33,360 bases of DNA, taken from NCBI GenBank assembly GCA_049999805.1, contig JBNGIO010005431.1, positions 1 to 33,360 on the forward strand. Direction: 5' to 3'. A program made the position numbers and the translations under genes. The notes under the pieces are model-generated. The model was not told the DNA's origin, did no database searches, and saw only the letters and a list, made by a program, of their open reading frames with translations. Source of the DNA: Folioceros fuciformis. Lineage: Eukaryota > Anthocerotophyta > Anthocerotopsida > Anthocerotales. Of the stretch, positions 8,836 through 18,988 are shown one piece after another. How positions within the stretch are numbered: the stretch's first letter is position 1; each line of letters starts with the position of its first letter.

Positions 8836-10789
8836 CTAGACGTAGGGAAATACTCCCATCCCCTCAGCGTGCTTGTAGTGTGGGTATTTCGCCAGTGGTT
8901 TTGTTAAGACATCCGCGATGTTCTGATCCGTAGAAACATAAACCAAATGAGCTTTGTCACCTGATACCACTTCGCGGATGAAGTGATGTTTTAGTTCGAT
9001 GTGCTTCGTTCGTCCATGAAATTTAGGATTAGCCACCATGTCCATTGCAGCTTGGCTGTCAGTATTCAGTTGTGTAGCACTGTTCTGTGGGTAGTCAATA
9101 CTTGCTAGGAGGCTGCGTCCCCACAATAGGTCCTTTGCCGCCATTGATAAGGCACTATACTCACTCTCAGCAGTCGAAGTGCATATGGAAGGAATTTTCT
9201 TGTAGGACCAGTTGACGGCACCGCCACTAAGCAGGAATACGTAGGCTGCTATGCTTCTTCTGTCATCAGGGTTTCGGCCCCAATCTGCATCTGTATATCC
9301 TACCAGGGTTAGAGGTATCTTCACTTGTCTTTTGTAGTGTATTCCTAGGCGAGGTGCACCCTTCAAGTATCGGTATATGCGCTTGACGGCCACCCAATGG
9401 GCCTTCCCTGGGTTGTGTAGGAATTGACTAACTTGACTGACTGAAAACTGGATTTTAGGTCTTGACCAGTTGGCCACATAGATCAGGGAGCCAACTGCTT
9501 GCCTGTATGGCACTTTGGCCATGTCTGCCTTGTCTTGGTCTGACTGTGGACAATCGGTAACTGACAGTGGCGAATTTGTAATCATTGGTGTATCAACAGG
9601 TCGAGCATCATCAAGTTTCATTCTTTTTAGTATATCGCCGATGTACTTCTCTTGATGTATCCAAAGCTCATGATGCTATAAGTGTCTTTCAACTTGTACA
9701 CCTAGTACGTATTTAAGTTCCCCTACGTCCTTCATGTCAAATTCCTTCCTTAGAATATTCTTGACCTTCTCCAATGCAGATTGTGTGCTACTTGCAAGAA
9801 TACAGTCATCCACGTAAAGACACAATAGCACATAGCCCTCACTTGTGTGAAGTTTATACTCATTCGAGTCTGAGTGGCTTTGAACAAAGCCAGAAGAGAG
9901 AAGATAAGCATTAATCCTGGTGTACCAGGCCTTTGGACTTTGTTTAAGTCCGTATATTGTTTTAAGAAGCCTGCATACCTTGTTAGGGTATTTTGGATCC
10001 ACATACATGTCAGGTTGGAACATATAGATAGTCTCGTCAAGCTCCCCATATAAAAATGCTGTACTAACGTCCATCTGATGTAGGATCAGGTCATTTTGAG
10101 CAGCTATGGCTAGGACAAACCTGATGGATTCAGGCCTAACCACTGGAGCATAAAGGTCTGGATCGTAGTCTATCCATGGCTTTTGACTAAAGCCTCGTGC
10201 CACAAGGCGGGCTTCATACCGTGAAAGTGTTCCATCGGCATTGAACTTCTTCCTTAGCACCCACTTGCAAGAGACAACTGAGCAGCCATGAGGTAAGTCT
10301 TCCAGTTGCCATGTCTTGTTTTGAATCAGGGATTTCCATTCGGAGTCTATAGCATCCTTCCATCCCTGTTTTTCTGGTCCAGATAGAGCAATGTCCACAG
10401 GGACGATATGCTTAGAGGCTTGAACACGAGAAAGTAGAGCGCGGTGTATCTCACTTTGATGCGCAGGAGACAGCTCAAAAACGGTATTGCTGGAAGGTAG
10501 AAATTTAGCAATGTTCTGCAACATGTGCATCTCCATGGAAAGAGCTTGTCCTGATATGTTATCATCTTTTGTGACAGGAGCAGAGGGAGCATCATCAGGA
10601 TTCAGAGGAGGTAGCTCGACTGGAATGCTGGCATGATGTTCTCCTCCATGTCCTCCCACTGCCTCGAATAGGGTGGAAATCAGTACCGTGAAATCTGGCT
10701 AGTGGACGAAGTGTGCGTTGAGGTCGAAGCTCACGGGTAGTAACAGGAGGAGGACAAGAAATGGACAAGGCTAACTGTTGCTTTGACAA
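8836..10789 (-). mobile_element. Ty1/copia element C (antisense RT-RNase H fragment) inside Tigger
   Basis: On the minus strand, 10789 down to about 10690 reads RPQRTLRPLARFHGTDF. After a frame change, 10659-9676 holds reverse transcriptase: WKDAIDSEWKSLIQNKTWQL, CKWVLRKKF, YEARLVARGFSQKPWIDYD, MDVSTAFLYGELDETIYMFQ, YGLKQSPKAWY, CLYVDDCILASS and DMKDVGELKYVLGVQ. After a second break (9622-9675), 9621-8836 gives the rest of RT and RNase H: VGSLIYVANWSRPKIQFSVS, GYTDADWGRNPDDRRS, STAESEYSALSMAAKDLLWG and HHFIREVVSGDKAHLVYVST. It has only two or so breaks, so it is younger than elements A and B. Gag, protease, integrase and LTRs are not seen. It belongs to a different lineage from B. Confidence 0.9.
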
Positions 10790-10790
10790 C

Positions 10791-11930
10791 CAATATGGAT
10801 GGTAGTTATAAATTACTACCCTTTGTGATCAACAAATTCTTGAGGCCCAGAGCTTTTACTAGTTGCAGCATTGGATGAGTGGAGAATTTGGGTATTCATT
10901 GGTTAGCAAATTCAAATGCTTGGATGTTGGTGCCTTTATTTGATGATTCTCTTTTTTGATGCGAACATGAAAGTTAGGGGCCGTACTAATGTCTTGCTTT
11001 TTTTGGATAATGCTCCTGATCATAAACTATTAGCTGAGACACAAAGTAGGCTGCAAATTACAAGGGTTGAATTTTTTCCTCATAATGTTATAGCTCGTTA
11101 CCAACCCATGGATACAGGCATTATACAGTCTTTTAAGGCCAATTACAGGAAAAGGCTTGTCCAACATCAAATCCAAGAGATTCAAAATCATAATTCTCCT
11201 CTTATTGATGTATATCATGTTATGACTATGTGGGAAAAAGCTTAGAATATCGATGTTAAAGGGAAAATCAGTAGAAATTATTGGAAACACTCTAGGTTAT
11301 GCTAGGAGAGAGCAAGTGCTAACGTATCAGATATAGACTTGAATCAACTTAGTTTTGAGACATGGAATGCTAACAGTGATGATGAGCAAAAGCAAGGCAA
11401 CCAAGCAACATGTGAAGATTTGTTCAATGGAGATTACATAGAGATAGAAATGCTTCTTTGTCAGCTGAGGGATTTGGGGCTTGAAACAACAGGATTGACC
11501 TTACTATGTCTGCACAAGAATTTGTTGATTATGAGGCGACAAATGCATGTGCTATCTTTTGTACTTCGGATGTAGATGATATATGGGATTCTGTTCAACN
11601 NNNNNNNNNNNNNNNNNNNNNNNNNNNNNNNNNNNNNNNNNNNNNNNNNNNNNNNNNNNNNNNNNNNNNNNNNNNNNNNNNNNNNNNNNNNNNNNNNNNA
11701 TGGGATTCTGTTCAACCTTTACCCGAAAATGAAGTTGTCGATGTTGAAATTCTTTTGAAGAATATTATTAAGAAAAGCCTATTTTAGGTCGTGCTCAAGT
11801 AGAAGATGCACATGGGTGATATGCATATCAGTGGAGCAACAACCAGGAATTAGCAACAAATTGAGAAAGAAATTTTAGAGTAAGTTAGATCCTCTTTGAA
11901 ACAAGTAGAAATAACCTGTTTTTTAAGCCA
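10791..11930 (+). pseudogene. Pogo/Tigger-type transposase pseudogene, 3' part (DDE_1 domain)
   Basis: Resumes exactly after copia C with NMDGSYKLLPFVINKFLRPR, the conserved stretch after the first catalytic Asp of pogo/Tigger enzymes. Then come FDANMK, VLLFLDNAPDHK (second catalytic Asp), FFPHNVIARYQPMDTGIIQS (third catalytic Asp region) and FKANYRKRLV. Stops occur at 11243 and 11301. Further on, DIDLNQLSFETWNAN and SAQEFVDYEATNACAIF in a shifted frame reach the 100-N gap, and PLPENEVVDVEILLKNI follows after it. The frame is lost near 11790. The enzyme would cut and paste the element at TA sites. The first catalytic residue is missing, so this copy is dead. Confidence 0.85.
11600..11699. other. 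Assembly gap (100 N) flanked by a 17-nt exact overlap
   Basis: Bases 11583-11599 (ATGGGATTCTGTTCAAC) are identical to 11700-11716. If the copies are merged, the transposase frame runs on from WDSVQ to PLPENEVV, which supports an unmerged contig overlap rather than 100 missing bases. Confidence 0.85.
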
Positions 11931-11939
11931 TTTTGAAGT

Positions 11940-12110
11940 TCATTTCTTATTTTATTTCTTATAAATTTATAATATTATTAATCATATAATATTTATATTA
12001 TATATTGAATAAAATGTAAAATAAATAAACAACAATCTATAATATATTTCATGTTTTAAATATTTTTAATAAATTTAAATATTTTATTTTTGATAAATAC
12101 TTAAATTCTC
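11940..12110. other. AT-rich tail downstream of Tigger remnant
   Basis: Very AT-rich stretch (runs of AATAT and TTTAAAT) ending abruptly where the GC-moderate DNA begins at about 12115. It probably marks the 3' non-coding end of the transposon. No terminal inverted repeat was found by eye. Confidence 0.4.
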
Positions 12111-13921
12111 CAATTGTGACACCTCCTTATATGTTACCCAATGCCCTGCTCCCAACAGGTAACATTTAGGGAGGGTGGACTTTATGTATCGAGTCGCCGC
12201 ACAGTCCTCGAGGTGGATTCCAGCTAGCAGGATGGGCAGTGGCGGCTTCCATCGAAGCGTTAGGGGCCTATGCTTCTCGCTCAGGGTTAGGTTCTTCGGC
12301 CGGGGCTGGTGCAATAGGAATGCCAACCCGCAGGACTGGGAATGTAACGGAGTACGCTAGGGTAGCGGCAGGCAGGAATTCTCTTACTGCGAGCTCGGGG
12401 ATCAGGATTGGTAGCAGATGGACGAGGCGTGGAGAAATATCTCCTCGTGTAATGGACGGGTCACTGCTTTGGGGAGATCGTGGTAAGAGTGCCAGTAAAG
12501 GGCTTCCCGGTAGATATCCGGCTGAGGAGTTCGCACAAATGAGGAGGAGGCGGGTGAGCATGGTGAGTGCTGCTGTCATAGACGGGACGCAAGCGGAACG
12601 CGCTTACTTGCAAGACCATGTCGGCCCGAATGCGGTAGTGCTGGAAGCACAAGCACGGGTGCGCACCGGTCCCTTAGAGACCAGGCCACTCACGGAGGAA
12701 AGCGCACGGAGTGTTCTTCTTACCATTGTACGTTCAGGTGAGTGTCTGCTGTGACAGCAGGTGTTAGGTGATATCTTCGTTTGGTTCTTGGTCAGGGAAC
12801 GTGGTCCAGTGCGTGTCGCAAGAGGTTTCTCGTGTCTGACGTTGCCTGGGGCAGCCGTACTTTTCCTTGTGTTTTATCGGGAACTGGAAGAAGACCGGTC
12901 GTGTTCCTGTTTTGCATCTGGATTTCTTCACGTTGTAAAAGGAATTCGGTCACTCCTCTTCATGGCATGCCCGTGTGTTTGTGTGCGGTGAATGGGGAGC
13001 TTGAAGAATCGGGCTGTGTACAGTCTTCGTAGCTAGAATGTGCGTAGAGCAGCCCGCGGCGCTTTGCAGCTTGTCCGCACAAGCTGAAGGCACCCCTTTC
13101 TATTGACTATGGACTGGCTCATCTACGGGGCCTGGCAAATCTACGGGGCCTGGCAATTAGAATGTGAGGTGACGTGTATGTCATGGTGGCTGCGGATGAG
13201 GCTCTCTGTAGGTCTGTCCACTGACATTTGGGTTTTGGCTGGCAGGGACCTTGCAAAACGTCCACCCTCTGACTCACTATGGGGAGCCCGACGATGGAAA
13301 CACTCGCTTGTTTTCCGGAGCATTCTCCGGACAAAATTGTGCGAGAAGCTCAGGCATTTCTATCACCCCAACCAGGATGGGGGAGTAGGGTTGGCATTCT
13401 TGAGCGAAGGAGATGTTCGACCATCTCTGCGAGTCTCTTTCTCGTTATGTTCTCTGCAACAGGGCTACTACGAGCCTGGGCACTTAGCGTAGGCGTTGTG
13501 TCATTCCCCAGATGTGCTGGCTCTTGCTTGAAGGTACTCGTCTGTGTTTGAACCTGTGGATACTTACTATTTTAAGATATTGCACGCGTCGCTTAACATT
13601 TGGCTTGTAGATACTCTGCGTGATTTGCGATAAAGAAGAGACCACCCATCGCAACGGCAGACTAAGTCCAGCAGTTCATCCGGGTAAGTTTACCTTCGTT
13701 CCGTCAGTGGGGTCGTATAGTTTCTGAAACTCGCTGAACATGCCAACGACTGGCCTACCACGGATTGTTGTTTAGGGTGTTGATGGACAGTCAATCATGG
13801 CTGGATTTTATCATGAAGGATACGAAGAACCTTTGCTTATGCGTATTCGACAACTGTGCCAGGATGTCATTGAAAGAGATGCCATTGACTTGACTTTCGA
13901 ACTCAGGCAGGAGAGGGGGGT

Positions 13922-14092
13922 CTGTTATTGACAACAAAGGGGCGCCCTCCAGATGCGGGCATTATGGGTCGACCAGTGAACCTCTGTGCTAGATTCCGCA
14001 CCTCCACTGATCCAGACGTGAAGGAAGACTTGGGTGGTATTGTGTATGGTTCGCGTGATTCTTTGGCAAAATGGCACCGGATATTTGAATAA
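13922..14092 (+). pseudogene. Possible Argonaute N-terminal fragment (weak)
   Basis: The frame reads LLLTTKGRPPDAGIMGRPVN, then LCARFRTSTDPDVKEDLGGI and YGSRDSLAKWHRIFE, ending at TAA. The start recalls the conserved opening of Argonaute proteins, RPxxGxxGxxxxLxANxF: here R, P, G, G, R, L, A and F fall at the right spacing, but Asn is Arg. What follows does not clearly match the family. A 5' stretch in another frame, from ATG 13798 (MAGFYHEGYEEPLLMRIRQL), may or may not belong to it. It may be a degenerate exon or chance similarity. Confidence 0.2.
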
Positions 14093-14758
14093 CTGAAACC
14101 TCTCTCAGACTTCAGGCATTCTACGTGAGACCTTCGGCCTCGACCTTCATGCACAAGACGATGGTTTCCAGTCGACACCAGCAGGCTTAGGGGTTAGGGT
14201 CTAAATGCTAGCATTGATACTCTCAACGATTATATCAATGCTTTTAGGGTTGGTGCCAGCCATATTCACGCTGGATTGTCGCCTACAGGAACTGCGGCCC
14301 GCTCCGGCTCCCATCGGGAGGTCCCGCACAGCTGCTGGATAGCTCATTCACGGTGAACTCGTTATCCAACCCCAGTGGCTTGGGGCAGGATCGATTAGCC
14401 CCCCTGTACGACTACTCCTTGATTTTGAGCTTGTTCGTCTACGACATTCGACCATCTGGGATTCAGCAGTTACGTCGAAAGCCTGGTCTGCCAGCCAGCA
14501 AGCCTTACCAGGTGGAAAATGGACAACAACCGACCGATAGTATCCGCCGACTGGACTTTGAGGCTCACACTGCTGACCTTCTTGTGGAGAAATTGCAGCA
14601 TTCCTGAAGAAGCCGATCCCTCCACATCGGGGACACTGGAAGCCAAGAGCAAAGCGCAGCGACGAAGAGCGAAACACCGAGGCAGTTTTGACGTCAAAAA
14701 TTAGAAGGCATCGCTGAATCAGAGAAACCCGGTTCCATGTGTGATAGGGGAATCAAAA

Positions 14759-14886
14759 GGTGGCACGGAGGGAAAGTTCCCAGAGTCATTTACCTACACC
14801 AGTAGATACTAGCTACGGGAATTGTAAGGCGGCACGGAGTGAAAGTATCCAGAGTCATCCACCTACACAAGCAGAAACTACCTAGC
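14759..14886 (+). repeat. Tandem duplication with 69-bp period
   Basis: GGTGGCACGGAGGGAAAG at 14759 and GGCGGCACGGAGTGAAAG at 14828 begin two diverged copies that share CCAGAGTCAT, CCTACAC and AGAAACTA/AGATACTA blocks. It lies 0.75 kb upstream of the NMT start, outside any recognised gene. Confidence 0.85.
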
Positions 14887-15621
14887 ATCGTCGTGCTTCG
14901 ATTGTGCACGTAAACCCCGATATAGTTCGCGCACTGTGCCTTACAGGGACTCTTTGGAGAGAAGTCTCGTTGGACGGTCCTAGCGCTGTGCAAGGAAAGA
15001 GATTCCTTAACAGCTTGTTGCGTCAGCAGCTGTTACGTGGGCCCAGTTAGGTCAAGCATCGAGAGGCGAGCGCGTTCCTGCCGTCCTATACATAGATCGC
15101 GGGCGTAACATTGGGACTTCAGCCCAATTCGAGACCACGACTCGGCATGTCCGTGATTCTGCTACCTCTCCTCCAGATTGAGGTGGAAATTTTCATCTGG
15201 CAGCGGGGGAAAGAGGAAATTGTTTTTGCCTGTCCTGCTGCGTTTTTGCGCGGCGCGGGGTAGATCTCATGGCAAGCTCGAGGGTGCGCTAACAAGTTCT
15301 TGCTTGCTCTGCGAACGCTCGTCCTTTGGGAGAGATCTGCGTCGCTTTTGCGTTGTCACGCTCGGGTCTCAGGTTTCTGTCGTTGAACTTGTGCACCTCT
15401 CGATCGCGATTGAGCGTGTGCTTGGAAGTGGTTTTGATGTTTGTGCGGTGAGGTTTTGGTTGCTTGGAGATGGAATTCGGGTGCAGGGCAAATGAGTGAG
15501 TAATACGTGCCTGTTGGCTGCTGTGTTGTAGGTTTTGTTTCTGAGAAAGGGTGTGCATGGATTTGTGATCAGGGGCGACGCAGGAGAGGAACGGGGGGAG
15601 TGAGGCAGAGATTTGGTAGCG

Positions 15622-16947
15622 ATGGCAGGAAAGAAGCCTACGCAGGCCTTGTCGTCCAGTCCCGGGGCAGGGAACGGGGAGGAGGAGTCGGTGTCGGGGA
15701 ACGGGGATGCAGGGCACATAGGGAGGGGAGCTGTGGAGATGTTGAGCAAGAAGGCGCAGAAGGCGTTGACGTTGGAGAAGAGGCATATGTTTTGGGAGAC
15801 TCAGCCTGTTGGACAGTATAAGGACATAGCGAAGACGGAACTGTCCGAGGGGCCTATTGAGCCTCCGCAGGATGTGTCGGAGGTGCGGCAGGAGCCCTAC
15901 AATCTTCCCAGCAAGTACGAGTGGTGCACTTGCGACATTTCGGATGATGGCACTGTGAAGGAGATCTACACTCTGCTGACGAATAACTATGTGGAGGATG
16001 ATGACAACATGTTCAGATTTGATTATTCCGTGGATTTCCTGCGCTGGGCGCTGAGACCACCCGGTTACTTCGCCAACTGGCACATAGGGGTTAGGGCCAA
16101 GGGGTCTAAGAAGCTGGTTGCGTTTATCACAGGCATTCCGGCTCATATCCGGATTCGGGACGTGGTGGTGTTGATGGCGGAGATCAACTTTCTGTGCGTG
16201 CACAAGAAGCTGAGATCAAAAAGGTTGGCTCCTGTGTTGATTAAGGAAGTAACCAGGAGAGTGCATTTAGAGAATATATGGCAGGCTGCCTACACGGCTG
16301 GAGTTGTGCTGCCCACCCCGATTGCCACCTGCCAGTACTGGCACAGGTCTTTGAATCCTAAGAAGCTGATTGATGTTGGGTTTTCGAGGCTGGCCCCAAG
16401 GATGACGATGAGTAGAACCATCAAGTTGTATCGCCTGCTAGAGACCACGGCCACCCCAGGGTTCCGGGCTATGGAGAGGAAAGATGTCGCAGGGGTCACG
16501 AAGCTTCTGCAGGATTATCTGGGCCGTTTTATAGTTGCACCTTCCTTTTCCAAGGATGATGTTGAATACTGGCTTCTTCCGGTGGAAAATGTCGTGAACA
16601 GCTATGTTGTGGAGAACCCTCAGACCCATGAGCTCACGGACTTCTGCAGTTTCTACACTTTGCCCTCTACGATCATAGGCAACGAGAACTACTCAGCATT
16701 GAAGGCAGCTTACTCCTATTACAATGTTGCCACAGTCACGCCGCTTCTGCAACTGATGAATGATGCCCTGATCATGGCTAAACGGCTCGACTATGATGTT
16801 TTCAATGCCCTTGACATCATGCACAATGAGACATTCTTGAAGGAGTTGAAGTTTGGGCCTGGGGATGGTCACCTTCACTACTATCTGTACAACTACCGTG
16901 TCAGGGGTCAAGTGAAGCCTACTGAATTAGGGCTGGTTCTCCTTTGA
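15622..16947 (+). CDS. NMT1: Glycylpeptide N-myristoyltransferase
   Basis: Transfers myristate from myristoyl-CoA to the N-terminal Gly of proteins, in the cytosol and on ribosomes; in plants it helps many kinases, small GTPases and calcium sensors reach membranes. The frame is open and uninterrupted for 441 residues, close to the usual plant length of about 430. A variable acidic and Ser-rich start (1-35) is followed by HMFWETQPVGQ (near 55-65), the first NMT signature EINFLCVHK (187-195), KKLRSKRLAPVLIKEVTRRV, the second signature KFGPGDG (410-416), and the C-terminal Leu-Leu whose free carboxylate acts in catalysis. ATG 15622 is chosen because it is the first ATG of the frame; the frame also extends upstream to a TTG at 15613. 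There is no intron in the coding part. The next gene downstream on the same strand is CSN3, 2 kb away. Confidence 0.97.
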   Translation: MAGKKPTQALSSSPGAGNGEEESVSGNGDAGHIGRGAVEMLSKKAQKALTLEKRHMFWETQPVGQYKDIAKTELSEGPIEPPQDVSEVRQEPYNLPSKYEWCTCDISDDGTVKEIYTLLTNNYVEDDDNMFRFDYSVDFLRWALRPPGYFANWHIGVRAKGSKKLVAFITGIPAHIRIRDVVVLMAEINFLCVHKKLRSKRLAPVLIKEVTRRVHLENIWQAAYTAGVVLPTPIATCQYWHRSLNPKKLIDVGFSRLAPRMTMSRTIKLYRLLETTATPGFRAMERKDVAGVTKLLQDYLGRFIVAPSFSKDDVEYWLLPVENVVNSYVVENPQTHELTDFCSFYTLPSTIIGNENYSALKAAYSYYNVATVTPLLQLMNDALIMAKRLDYDVFNALDIMHNETFLKELKFGPGDGHLHYYLYNYRVRGQVKPTELGLVLL

Positions 16948-18988
16948 GGGGTGAAGATGTCTTTGTTACCACACAGGTTTACCCTTCCCCGTTGGTGGAT
17001 TTGAGAAGATGTGTAAGAACTCTTGTTCGGGTCCCTTGTGTTGTTAGGAAAATGAGGAGTTCAGATTCCACATGTGGGAACGATACCTTTGTGCCCATGG
17101 GTTCGCGCCATGAGCAGCGTGACTCATGTGGTGGGCTGGTCAGTCAGGGTGACAACCTCTGCCGGAGCGTACATACTCAACTCTTGGTAGGGAGAGGGGT
17201 TGTGGAATGAAGCACGTCCTCCAAAATAAGGGACCTGAGTCGAGGTTGTTTGGAGATCGGAATTGCCGACCCTTGACGGGCTGAAAGATACGGTCAGCAT
17301 CGTGGCTGTCGTTGAAATGATAGCACGGCAAAATACCTGGTTATGTTCCTTTTATCAGGGACAGAGTGACGTACCTACCCGAGATCTTGGACTCGTATTT
17401 GTGTGGTGCATGGCGCTGCTCCAAGTGAGTTGCTGCTGTATGCCCTTCGGTTTCTTATTTGAATGCGTCAGTTCCTGACTTGCTTTGGAACTATTGACCC
17501 ACTCACGTGTAGACACAGAGGATTTAGGCTGGGTGTCCTATTCCTCGATTGGACTCAGGTTGTCCCTTGATCACGGCTACATGTGAAGGAACCACTAAGA
17601 ATCCCATTAAGCGCCCTATTCGCCATTTCCATCAATACACGTGGCCAGACCAAGTCAATGTATCCACATCGTAAATCCCGTTCGGAAAGTGCGAATGGTT
17701 CCAATAGCCTGTCTTTAAGGAAGATAAAAGCGAGATCCAGGCACTCCAAAAAGTGATCACGGGAGAGTTCTCAAGCATTCTTGACAGAGATGAAAGTCCT
17801 TCTGTCTTTCAAGAATTCACCCGGGGAAGAACATACTAGTGTTGCACCGGTTTCAAAGGATGAGCTCGCAGCGAGCTCAAATCTAAATTTGAGTCCAGCT
17901 CTTCGTCCAGCTCCCCGATGACTCCTCTGCATCCCACAAAACGTATTGCATTGGATCACATTCTCAAGGCAAGTGAAGCAACTGAAGCCGGTATCAACAA
18001 ACGGGAACAAAAGCTCACATGTTATCTCCACGGATGATGTAGAGACCTAGGACCAACTGCTGCACCCCATCCTGCGTTGGACCATACAACTTACATTAAC
18101 AAAGAAAAGGTCGCAAAAGTTCATCTCAAAACCTGGAGAGTTGAATTCTAAAGCTATCTTGTTCCTAATGCGGCACACTGACTAGAAACAGCTCAAAATC
18201 AGGTTGAAAACCCGAACCAGAAAACTCGAACCTTGGTGGAGTAAACCCGTTCATGAGACTCGTCCAGAATGAGATTTGTAGCTTGATCAAATCCTCTCAA
18301 GACTCCCTGCCACCACGACAAGTCCGGCGTAATTCCACAGGAACCGCACAGGTAACGCTCACATCACGATATCCAGCTTCGGTGAGAGGAAGACACAGAC
18401 CACAATATTGCGACCGTCGTTAGTGATGACGGATATCGTTTCTGCAGACGGACAGACGCACAGGTCAGTCCCGCTCTCCGTAATGGCCACAACCACACCT
18501 CCTCAATGCAACCGCAAAAAATTCTTTCAGCTCATAACTGGCATCAAGGCCTGAAAGTAGAGGGCAGGAACACACGATCAACAAGGTACTCCAATCCCGT
18601 GTTGGCCATGCTGCCGCCTCCTTTTCCTGGCCCTACGGCAAACCTTGACTCGCAAAAACGCAATACAACCGACGCAAAAAAAGGAGATGACACCGCGCTT
18701 GCAAACCAAAGGAAAGTCTCCCAATGCATCAGGCTACGGCAGATGGCACGCAGGCCGTCAAGACGAAAATCAGCCGCTGCCCTGGCATCGCGTAATTTGA
18801 AACATATAAGTAAAGGTCGTCGCCATGACTCTGGGCTCCGTGTTCACTTGTTCACAACAAGCGCCAAGACCTAAAGCGCGCCATATGCCCCATACGTACA
18901 TAAATGCTGGAGCAATACGAGAGGAATTCGGGTTTCATCGTTATGTATTGAGACGCGTACAGCTGGATTTAGGTGGGGCGAGGCCGGG
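16948..18988. other. NMT to CSN3 intergenic region
   Basis: Two kilobases with no convincing gene: ORFs are short, lack known domains and lie on both strands. It should hold the NMT 3' UTR and the CSN3 promoter and 5' UTR. The reading at 18506-18874 (122 codons) is basic and low in complexity and is not considered real. Confidence 0.6.

Larger units (their letters stand above)
12115..15170. other. Three kilobases without an identifiable gene
   Basis: GC-moderate DNA with several open stretches on both strands. The longest (12239-12754) starts at GTG, has no domain I know and has no clear start. Short duplications occur at 13123-13158 (ATCTACGGGGCCTGGCAA twice) and at 14759-14886. A piece at 13922-14092 weakly resembles an Argonaute N-terminus. 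The region may hold decayed genes, unrecognised exons or NMT upstream sequence. Confidence 0.4.

Noticed and set aside
12239-12754. Open frame of 171 codons in the 12-15 kb region
   Set aside because: It starts at GTG with no good ATG, shows no domain I recognise and has Arg/Ser/Ala-rich composition; without transcripts I cannot support a gene.
15289-16203. 304-codon frame antisense to the NMT start
   Set aside because: It overlaps the clear NMT coding sequence on the other strand and has His/Arg/Pro-rich shadow composition.
18506-18874. 122-codon frame upstream of CSN3
   Set aside because: Basic, low-complexity, no similarity recognised; more likely promoter or 5' flank.
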